The notes below the pieces were generated by a model. The model was not told the origin of the DNA and searched no databases. It worked only from the letters and a program-made list of their open reading frames with translations. Positions 46,179 to 55,600 of a stretch of DNA of 64,000 nucleotides are shown here, piece after piece. Source of the stretch: Prorocentrum cordatum (taxonomy: Eukaryota; Sar; Dinophyceae; Prorocentrales; Prorocentraceae); assembly GCA_963575745.1 (NCBI GenBank), contig CAUYUJ010016294.1, positions 150,133-214,132 of the forward strand, given 5' to 3'. Made by a program: the position numbers and the translations under genes. Numbering within the stretch: the stretch's first letter is position 1; the number at the start of each line of letters is the position of its first letter.

Positions 46179-46353
46179 TGGAGGCCAGTGCACACGAGAC
46201 CTTCCACGAGAAACCCAACTCTGAGACCCCAGGACGCCATTGATTTTTGGCATGGGAACGTCACGCTTTCCATAGCAAAACGATCGAAAACCAAGCAACC
46301 CAGGGCACCTTGGAAGCAAGCAAAATGTTTCCTGGCATGGGTCTCCACTGTGC
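46179..46353. mobile_element. Family H element, subfamily a, copy 3
   Basis: Clean ends: 'acagtggaggccagtgcaca' left and 'catgggtctccactgt' right. Interior 'cgagaaaccc', 'aggacgccattgatt' and 'cacgctttccatagc' as in the other copies. Confidence 0.8.
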
Positions 46354-46359
46354 AATATG

Positions 46360-46410
46360 TGTGTATATATATATATATATATTTACATACATATATACAT
46401 ATATGTATGC

Positions 46411-46450
<40 letters not shown>

Positions 46451-46452
46451 CC
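46360..46452. repeat. (AT)n microsatellite
   Basis: ATAT/ACAT runs. Confidence 0.95.
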
Positions 46453-46489
46453 GCGTCTGATGAGAAGAGCCGTTCCTCACCAATTTTGA

Positions 46490-47150
46490 TCCCGAGCTCC
46501 TGGCGGCCCCCGGGGAGGGCCCGCGACGACCCCAAGACCCAAGATCTCCCCGAGGCGTCTGCGGTATGCTTCACGACTGGCCCAGGACACCCCAAAGACC
46601 TCACACAGGGCCCCAAGATCTGTTCACCAACCCAGCCCTCGGAGGCCAGAAGCATGAAAGACATAGCGATGTTCACTGCTGCTCGGCTCCGAGTATGGTT
46701 TTTGGCCCAGGGTTGCCTCAGGAAAGCGTCAGAGTGCCACGAAACGTCTCGACGGAGCCCCAAGAGGCACTTAGGGCAAGATGGCGAAGAGATCCTCACC
46801 AAAGCCGATCCAAGACCGCTTCAGGACGGTTCCGAGACGGCCTCGACATGTATCCCGACGCCCCCAAGACAGCTCTACATTTTTTCCCAGGGAGTTCGTA
46901 GAACCAATGCGACCGAGGAGGCCCCAAACCCATTACGATCCGATCGATGCGATACGATATCGATTTTGGCCAGCTCGAGCCGATTCGATTCCGATATGTT
47001 GCGATCCGATGTTGCCCGATGCTCGCTTGGCGCTGCTGTGGATCCAGGCGCGGCCGATCCGATCCGATTACGACTCCGTGCCGAAGTGGCCCGATCCGAC
47101 GCACATTCGGATCCGATCCGACTTTCAGATTCGATGTATTTGTCAAACCG
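46490..47150. repeat. Degenerate short-period repeats, then 'gatccgat' repeats
   Basis: 46490-46880 has the 'ccccaagac' rhythm. 46920-47140 is full of gatccgat/gattcgat variants. No gene is supported. Confidence 0.5.
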
Positions 47151-47309
47151 CGGCCCCAGAAATCCCGACCCCGTCCTCTGGGCCCACTTCTCATAGACCC
47201 GGAGCCCGAGAAGAGGCCCCAGCGGCCCAAGCCACGGCAAACACGCTAGCACAAAAGAACACATCGTCGGACATCTGGCATCCTGGGAGGGGAAGCGGCC
47301 CATCGGATC

Positions 47310-47538
47310 GCACGTGAGGGGAAGGAGGAGGAGGAGGAGGAGGAGGAGGAGGAGGAGGAGGAGGAGGAGGAGGAGGAGGAGGAGGAGGAGGAGGAGGAGG
47401 AGAGGAGGAGAGGGGGAGGAGGAGGGAGAAGGAGGGAGGAGGGAGGAGGAGGAGGAGGAGGGAGGAGGAGGAGCGAGGAGGTGGAAGCGCGGTTCTGCCG
47501 ATCCCCAGCGGGGAGGCACCTCGACGGAGCAGCCGCTC

Positions 47539-47575
<37 letters not shown>
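47310..47575. repeat. (GGA)n and (GA)n microsatellites
   Basis: GGA to about 47475, GA 47540-47572. Confidence 0.96.
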
Positions 47576-47577
<2 letters not shown>

Positions 47578-47845
47578 GGCGGCGCCAGGGCGGAGTCCGA
47601 GGCGAAACCGCGGAGCCGTGGCAGCGCTCGGAAAAAGGGGGGCGCGCCGAGGCTCGATGGGCTCTCGGGCCCTCGGGGGGCAACCTCCCGCGGCCTCGGC
47701 CGGGGCCGCCGCGAGGGCCCCGCCGGGGCGCACCCCCGGGAGAGGGCCGGGGGCAGAGATGCTTCCTTGCCGTCGCTCGGACGTCCATTTCCTGTGCATT
47801 TTTCGGTTTCGTTTCGTTTTTTTTTTTTTTTTTTGTTTTTTTGTT

Positions 47846-47877
<32 letters not shown>

Positions 47878-48250
47878 TTGTTTTTTTGTTTTTCTCTCTC
47901 TCTCTCTCTCGATGGTCCAGGATGGTCCTCGGTGGTTCTCGCCGGGGAAAAAAAACGCACACGTCCGAGCGATGCCGAGCTTCACGCCGGGCCACGGTGG
48001 CCCCCTTGCGGTGCAACCGTCCGGAAGCTGCCTCGGCGCCGCGCGGGCACGGCGGCACGGCTCCACGCCCCCCCTATCGACCTCGCGTTCTGCCGGCCCG
48101 CCCCCCCCCCCCCCCCGCTTTTGCTTCCTCCATCGCCTCGCCGATTCCCCTGCCCCCCCTTTTGCTTCCTCCATCGCCTCGCCGATTCCCCTGCCCCCCT
48201 TCTCTCCACCCCGCTCTCTCGGGCTGCCCCCTCCCCATCCCCCTCCATAC
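47576..48250. repeat. Low-complexity DNA and a 43 bp tandem pair
   Basis: Poly-T 47817-47840, AT 47845-47878, CT 47890-47912. A 43 bp unit with 'ttgcttcctccatcgcctcg' occurs twice at about 48118-48202. Confidence 0.7.
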
Positions 48251-49015
48251 TCGAGCCACCCAAGTCGGTCAGACTTTTGTTTGCGCCGTTTCTTCAAAGC
48301 AGGAGCCTCGCGAACCGTATCCTGTTCTCACAACGATACTGCAAACATGCGCTACAACGCCACCTGTAGTGCTTATCCAGACATCGGTATTGCACGCAAC
48401 GCTGGGCTTACTTGTTCTCCATGTGTCTAGCCATCCCAGAGGCATGTGGCCGCACGATGAAGCATCTGACAAAGAAGATGCACGCGAATCTTTTCTCGCT
48501 TACCACAACCGCTCGAATCCGCAAAGTTCCTCCAGAAGCACTCCCTGAATCCAGCTCTGCTCATTCGACCACACGGCCCACAACCTCAGCTTCTGCCAAA
48601 CAGCGAAACGCATGGCATTAAGCGCAGCGGTCAAGTGCGGTCAAGTATCAGCAGAGGCAGGGGAAACACAATCTATGCGAGCGATGGGGGAAGGGGAACG
48701 GATGGACGAGCACAAACATGATGAGGACATCTAGGATGATATGAGAGCAGATGAGAGACGGGCCAACACAAGAGAGAAGGGTGTCGTATGTAAGTTATTG
48801 GTCTGAAAAGAGGTTGCAGGAGAGCAGAGGCGTCACACTGTTGGAATGCACCGAACACGTGCTTCAGACACTTTGTTTCGGGTGCCTGGCTCCGCCAACC
48901 TTTCACACATTGATCTTTTGTTTCCCTGCTTGGTGGTCTACATACGTGTATACATACACATGAAGACACAACATCTATGATTAGCCACCTGCAGAATCCT
49001 CCGGGTCCAAATTTG
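48251..49015. other. Unique intergenic DNA
   Basis: Balanced composition; no element, array or supported gene. Confidence 0.45.
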
Positions 49016-49019
49016 GTTT

Positions 49020-49490
49020 TCCGTGTGGCCTCCCGCAGGGTCTCCCGCATGGCCCCCCGCCCGGTCTCTCGCCCGGTCTCTCGTCCAGTGTCCCGCATGG
49101 TCTCCCGCACGGTCTCCCGTGCGCTCTCCCGCACGGTCTCCCGCACGGTGGCCCGTCTCGTCTACTGCATGGACTCCCGGATAGCCTCGAAAACGCCCCC
49201 CCTCCCGCATGGTGCCCCGTATGGTCTCCCGGAAGGTCTCCCGTGAGGTCTCCCGCCATGGTCTCCCGCACGGTCTCCCGCGTGGCCTCCCGTGGGGTCG
49301 CCTGTCTGATTCTTGTCGTGTGGTCTCCCGTATGGATTCCCGTATGGCTTCTCGGGTGGTCTCCCGTACGATCTCCCGCGTGGTCTCCCGCCTGGTCTCC
49401 CGTGGGATCTCCCGTGGGGGGTGGTCTCCCGCCATGGCCTCCCGTGCGGCATCCCGTCGACCCTCCCCTGTGGTCTCCCGCATGGCACTC
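49020..49490. repeat. 12 bp minisatellite 'ggtctcccgyay'
   Basis: About 35-40 imperfect units of 'ggtctcccgcat/cac', grouped in loose higher-order pairs. All frames stay open, giving an Arg-Val-Ser type repeat on the plus strand. Coding is possible but unsupported. Confidence 0.85.
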
Positions 49491-49699
49491 GGGAGGCGCA
49501 GTGAAGCTGCACACACGCTTGCGCAGCGCGCTGGGAAGATGCGCTGCAACGCAACTGGACAACAGCACGCTGTGAATCTTTTGGTCCGCCGTCGACGCCG
49601 AGTGAACCGGCTTGTGACCTTCGCCAAGCGTGGAACTCACAATACTCTTCGAGGCCGAACAACCAAAGGGAAACTGATCAGAGGACCACATCAGGTTGA

Positions 49700-49870
49700 T
49701 ATGATTCGGGAATCTCTCGGAGACGGCGGTCTAGAAGGTGTGCCCGCTTGGCACCGCTGTCGTTCCAGAGCGCTCCAGAACGCTCTGAGACCGTGCCTTC
49801 TGGAACGCCCTGGAGCGGTTTCTCCATTCTAGGCCTGCCTGAACCGCGCTCGTGCGACGAACGGGATCCG
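49700..49870. mobile_element. Foldback element family L, copy 1
   Basis: The inverted pair 'gttccagagcgctccagaac' / 'ttctggaacgccctggagcg' forms a hairpin. The outer blocks 'cgggaatctctcggagacgg' and 'tctagaaggtgtg' match the reverse complement of 58295-58435. Confidence 0.65.
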
Positions 49871-50286
49871 GCATGGCAAGCAATGACAATACTACAAACC
49901 GAATGGCAATCGGGGCCAGGGCAATCCTCCGCAACTCAAGTAGCTCCAAGCAACTTTCGAAGCGCCCGTGCGTCGACCCCCTCAGGATCGGGCCGAAATA
50001 TCAAATGTCGCATCCGGATTCGATCGGCCATTCTAGGTCCCGGCTGGCACCAGAAGGCTCAAACTAGTTTCCTCCTGGACCCAATTCAGAAGAGGCCCTC
50101 GTTCAAAGCATCCTGCGAACCCGCATTATGCTTCCGGGGCCCATATTGCGCGCATCCTTGCCCCAGCGCGTCCTGTGGATGATGACTTTTCTATTTCACT
50201 CCAGAATGCAAAGGCATGCAGAAAACATGGTGGCCACCTAGATGGTCGCCGCTGGGGAAAACGGCAGCAACCTCGTCACCGCGCTC

Positions 50287-51417
50287 TCACGCGTCCGACA
50301 ACAACTCCTGCGCAAGAACCTTGAGGGCATCGAACGAATTCCCGCCGCCGTGTACGAAACACACATTGCCGCCAGTAATCAAGTTCCTGAAAGACTTCGT
50401 GCCCGAAGCGCTTTCCACAGCGACGGGGATACCAGAGTCAAGCTTCATGTTGTTCAGGGACAACACCAGGAGGCCGGCGTAGTCCAGAGCAACCTTGTCA
50501 GGGTTATGCAAGAAATACTCGTTGATCAGCATGCTCTCTGAATCGGCCCAGTAGTACATATCGGCAAGCATGTCGGCGATGTCACCGATAGGGCCCATGA
50601 TGAAGGCTCCGTTCGCAAACTTGTACGAGGGCGGAGTGGTACAATACCCGACAGTCGAGTTGGTGCAGTCGGCATAGGTTGAGGCAAACGCGGATGCAAC
50701 GCCCACAGTTGACAGGAAGTTGCTCTGTGTCGTCGCGATGCCAGCAGTCTGTTCGTAACGCCACGCCAGACCCATAGGCGAAGGGCTCACCTCAGCAGCC
50801 AAGACAACCTTCTGAGTGCCACCACTAGCAGTGATGATCTCGTTGTACTTGAACTGAATGGTGTTTTCGTCGCAGCCAGCATACAAGACCTCGCCGCTAG
50901 CATGGACGACGATCAATTTCTCGGTGTTGCGGGTCGCCCAATAGTCGATCCACGTCTTCACGGCCAAATACCGGATCCTCTGCCAACCCCAGACAGTCGT
51001 TGCCCCCGACGGATTCACCATACCATTGAGGTGCCTTACCTCTTCGCCTCCGACGCCTGTCATGCGGTAGCTCGGGGGCGGTTGGGTGGGCTTCTTGCTG
51101 TCCTTGATCAGCACCCTGCCCATTGCAATGTTGGGCGGGAATCCGTCCTGCTCACGCGTGGTCTCGAGAGAGTCGGGAAACACCTCGAGGTCGTATTTAT
51201 CCCAGATCGGGTGCTCCGTGACGGAGCCAACATCCCTGTTCGACGGCCGGTTGAAGACAGTCTCCCACGGACTCGGTAGGACCTTCCAAGACTCCCAGGC
51301 AAGCACTTCTTCTGCGAGCTCGGTCACTAGGGCCTCGCCCTCTGCACGCACGCGAGCGGCGCTGACCAAGGCCGACGCCACTGCAACACGGGTGAACATG
51401 TGTAAGTGTATGCGCAA
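50287..51417 (-). CDS. PLOD-type glycosyltransferase-like protein, secreted
   Basis: An intronless 376-codon frame. The N-terminus (MFTRVAVASALVSAARVRAE) looks like a signal peptide; the first ATG adds seven residues. Mid-protein LIVVHASGEVLYAGCDENTI aligns in my judgement with the 'D-x-D ... gg-D-E' region of procollagen-lysine glycosyltransferase domains. Later FANGAFIMGPIGDIADMLAD, the NEYFLHNPDKVALDY block and the final NVCFVHGGGNSF match the conserved order of that fold (ANSG.F(I)G, LDY/LDh, HGNG). These enzymes transfer galactose or glucose to hydroxylysine in the ER lumen. The usual metal-binding DxD is HASGE here, and the acidic DDQ-like segment is DSESM, so the copy may be inactive or atypical. 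No foldback element interrupts it, unlike its neighbours, which may mean it came from processed RNA. Confidence 0.6.
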   Translation of the reverse strand: MRIHLHMFTRVAVASALVSAARVRAEGEALVTELAEEVLAWESWKVLPSPWETVFNRPSNRDVGSVTEHPIWDKYDLEVFPDSLETTREQDGFPPNIAMGRVLIKDSKKPTQPPPSYRMTGVGGEEVRHLNGMVNPSGATTVWGWQRIRYLAVKTWIDYWATRNTEKLIVVHASGEVLYAGCDENTIQFKYNEIITASGGTQKVVLAAEVSPSPMGLAWRYEQTAGIATTQSNFLSTVGVASAFASTYADCTNSTVGYCTTPPSYKFANGAFIMGPIGDIADMLADMYYWADSESMLINEYFLHNPDKVALDYAGLLVLSLNNMKLDSGIPVAVESASGTKSFRNLITGGNVCFVHGGGNSFDALKVLAQELLSDA

Positions 51418-52480
51418 TAATGCGACCTGAGCTAATGCAGAAGCCAGGTGCTTGGACGGCTTAAGCCAAACTTTCAGAGGTCATACGGCTGACGTCTCTC
51501 TATGTGCGGGGCGGTGGTTCGCACTTCGCAGGTGGGCCAGTGGGTCCCCAGGTGCGCTCTGAATGGCGGACCATTTGAGGGGCACGGCCGCCTCCTTGAA
51601 AGGTCATTTGCTGGCTGCTCGCGGGGCGCATCGCCTTCTATGCCCCTGCACGAGAACATCCTGGTCGCAGCACGTTTTCGCCCAAACCCTGTCCGACTCA
51701 ACTGCGCAATCCCTTTAAGAGGTCGTGGTTCATAGCGGCCCCACGCGTGATTTGCATCTTCAGGCAGTCATCATCGCATCCGCCCGTACATCTGCCCTAT
51801 CCATCAAATACTCCCTCAATGCGGACACGGATCGATTCATAGAGAGCGCAATTATCTTCCTTCTCCTACTGACATCCTTCTCCTCCTCTTCCTCCTTCTC
51901 CCCCCTTGATGCTACTGCTCCTCCTCATCCTCTGTTGTCATCCTCTTCACTTCGCCTCCTCCCGGTCCACCTCCCCCTCTTCTATCTCCTCCTCGCTCTC
52001 CTCACTGCATTGGACCATCATTCTCCGCGCTCGTCATCGTCCTCGTTCTCTCTTCGCATGTTACAACTGATCCCTTTTATTCAATGTTACTCCTCTTCCT
52101 CCATTCTGATCACCCTACATACTCATCCTTTTGACCCCTCCAATTCCAACATCATGTGGGGCCCAACCGTTGGAGTATCTGTTTGCCGCCCCAAAAGAAC
52201 CATCTTGACAACATCTTGGCGAACTCTCGGGCGGTATTCTATTCGTGGGGCCTTCTGAATGGTCTCTTGGAACGTCTTTGGTCCTCTTTGGGTCGGGGAT
52301 CTCTGTGGCCGCTCGGGGCATCCCAAAAACACCTGCCCCCCCAGAGCTGCTAGATGACGTTCAGGGAACGGCAAAACGAACGACTTCGAGATACTAGCGA
52401 CGTGTCCCAGATATGAAAGGCCGCGGACCCCGAACCTGCTACTCCGGATGGAGTGTTTATCGGGGGGGGGGGTAGATGGA
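51418..52480. other. Intergenic DNA
   Basis: Upstream region of the minus-strand glycosyltransferase-like gene. AT-richer 51750-52150 with a few CTC clusters near 51860-51960. No gene or element was recognised. Confidence 0.45.
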
Positions 52481-52499
52481 CCTTCCGACGGAGCTTGCC

Positions 52500-52600
52500 C
52501 ATCACCCCCCCTTCCTCCTCCACCTCCTCTCCTCCTCCTCTCCTCCTCCTCCTCCTCCACCTGCTCCTCTTCCTCCTCCTCCTCCTCCTCGTCCAACTCC
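52500..52600. repeat. (CTC)n microsatellite
   Basis: CTC repeats with a TCC/TGC break, about 100 bp downstream of the SEL1 gene's stop. Confidence 0.93.
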
Positions 52601-52696
52601 CCGGGGCGATGATTGTCCGATCCAGTAGATGTCCTCATGCGTGTGCAACGTGTGTTCCCTGCCTATGTGAGATGATCCGTCTGAACTTCCTCCTTT

Positions 52697-55600
52697 TCAT
52701 CTCGCAAGCGACGGAGGCCCACTCCAGAGTGCCACGTTCTGGGAGGCAGCCAGCTGGAACCAATGCTGTGCTTGCGCATCAGGGGGGAGAAAAAACTGCA
52801 TAAACATGAAATGTCGACGGTCCTGGCAGATTTCTTCGGTCTGCGCTGGGCCCCCCTCCCTGGCGCGCGGAGCGCGCCAGGGGCGGCGCCGGAGACGCTG
52901 CCACCGGGCTCCAGCGCAGAGCCAAGAAATTCGCGCGGGTCGTCGAAAGTTTATGCTTAGGCAGTGTTTTCTTCTTCGAGCATCGTCCCTGCCAGTGCCG
53001 ATGCCCTCTCGGTACATGTGGGCCAGGGTCATCTGCGCAGATGCGTCGCCCTGCACGGCGGCCTGGGTGTACCAGTGCAGCGCCCGCGTCCTGTTGGCCG
53101 GCGTGCCCTGGCCTTGTGCGTTGCTGAACTAATGGGGCGGCGAAAAGTGGGGAGGCGAAGGCATGTGCACCCTTCGTGCACCTTTTGGACCCCAGAGGGC
53201 CCCTCTAGGGCCCCTGAGGTGAACGAAAGGTGCACCTTCCTTAACCCCCCTACTTATCGCTCCCCATTGCGCAACGCCCGACGGCCCTCAAAGTACATTG
53301 TGCCGGCGCTGAACTGGGCATTGGCCAGGCCGCCCTCGGCGGCACGGAGGGTCCAACGCAACCCTTCCTCTTCGTCCCTGGGGGCGCCGTTGCCGTGGCT
53401 GAACATCATGCCGAGGATGATCGGAGCAGGGCGAGTTGAGACATCGGCAGCTCACGATCGGTCCCTGGAGCCCTCCTGGGGTCCGCACGCGCCAGTTTTC
53501 CGAGCTGCATTCGGCCGTGGCGGCGAGGGTCAACTGTGGCGGCTTCGTGTCGTGACGACCCCGGCGTCACTTTCTGACGCCGCGTGGATCGCTCTTCCTT
53601 GACAGATCGCGGCGTTCCGATGGTGCAGATCGCTCGAAGTCGGCCGATCCTGGGCCACTGGCGGCGCTCCACCTGGAACGCCCGCTGGGGTCGCCGCTTC
53701 GTCGACACGGCACGAGCCTACCGTACTAGAGGAACAAACACTGCACAAACATCGTTTCTCGGAGGTCCGCGCGGATGTCTTGGATCGGCGCTGGGCCCCC
53801 CCTCTCTGGGTCGCGGAGCGCGCCAGGGGCGGCGCAGGAGGCGCCGCCAGGGGGGCCCAGCGCCGATCCGAGACATCCGCGCGGACCTCCGAACGTTTAT
53901 GTTTATGCCGTCTCTTCCTCCTCGACTGCAAAACCGCTGTCTCGCCTTGCGCCCTCGCGCCCTGGGGCCGCCCCCTGGGAGGATAAACCCTGGCAACATC
54001 TGGCCCAGACCGCGACGCGCCCTTGGGGGTGACCTAGCTGGTGAACGTTTTCTTATTCGGCGCTTCGACATTGGGCGGAAGGGGGGGGAGTGGGGGAGGG
54101 GTCTGGCTCCGGACCTCTGCTCAGCGCGACTGTTCGGAAGCGTGCGTCCCCTGGGGCCGACTCCACCTGCCTGAAACAGGCGCAGAAAACGGCCAAGACC
54201 TACTCCATGGGGGGGGGGAGGGGGGGTGCGAGGGCCCGCGCCGATCGGCAAAACAATGAATAGAAAAACGATCACCTACCGTACAGTCGGGCTGCTGAAA
54301 TAAGAAACGCTGTATTAAGAACGAGGCGCCTCTGCGGCTCCAAAAAAGCCTGGCGTTGCACGAGAAGGGCTAGAGGAACAACCACAGAAGGACGTGCGGC
54401 ACATCGAGCCCCTCCCGAATTTCCTCCTCCCTCCTCCTCCTCCTCCTCCTCCTCCTCCTCCTCCTCCTCCTCCCCTCCTCCTCCTCCTCCTCCTCCTCCT
54501 CCTCCTCCTCCTCCTCCTCCTCCTCCTCCTCCTCCTCTCTCCTCCTCCTCCTCCTCCTCCTCCTCCTCCTCCTCCTCCTCCTCCTCCTCCTCCTCCCCCT
54601 CCTCCCTTCCTCCCCCCCCTCCTCGTTTCAACGTCTTCCGCTGTGCCGCCGTCTCGCCTCGCCCTCCTCCGACATGTGCTGGGCCACCACGTCGCCCTGC
54701 AGCGCGCGGTCGGCGTGCCACGGGGTGCCGCTGCCGGCGCACGCGGCCTCGTCCTGGGCCACCCAGACCACCAGGCTGAACCTGCCGCCGCCAAGCACGT
54801 CGACGCCCGGAGGAGAAACGCGGACCGCCGCCGCCGACAACCCACCTCCTCCTCCTCCTCCTCCTCCTCCTCCCTCTTCCCTCTTCCTCTTCCTCTTCCT
54901 CCTCTTCCTCCTCCTCCTCCTCCTCCGCCTCCTCTTCCTCTTCCTTCTCTTCCTCCTCCTCCTCCTCCTCCAACCCTTGCTCCGAGATCCTGGCGTTGCA
55001 CTGTTTTAACACCGGGCGCTCTCGCCCAATTTCGGGCCCCAAAGACCATCACAAATCGTTCCGACTTGGACAGTGACTCAGGAAGATGTGCTTCTCGGTT
55101 CTGGTCGTAATGTTTGGCGATTGGTTGCGTGATACGGGGCCCCTGGCCAACAAAATGACTGCCCATGTTGGACACAAAAAAAGGTCCACTCTCTGTCGCT
55201 GTCGTGCTCATCGTGAACCATGTCTACGCCGCAGGGCGGGGCGGGGGCTGGGAAAGGCCACGCAACTCCTGAAGAAAAACCTTGCCCCGACTTCTGGCCG
55301 CCGCGATCTCCGCAACGTCAAAACCGATCCAGAGACTTGGTTCGGGGCCAGATATCACGCAACGAAGATGGACAACCGCCACCGAGAACCCATCGGGGGG
55401 GGGAACCGACCCTTGCGCGGTGGCACGCCCGAGCGTCGTCGTGTACAGGATGTCGCTCGGGCGTGAGACGCCCAGGGGTCGGCTCCCACCCCAGCCCCCA
55501 ATGGGCTCTCGGTTGCGGTGGTCTCTGTTTCTCCTCCGAGATGCCGTGGTTCAGGGTGAAGTCATGCACCGCAACGTCCCCGACGTCGAGCGGCACGAAC

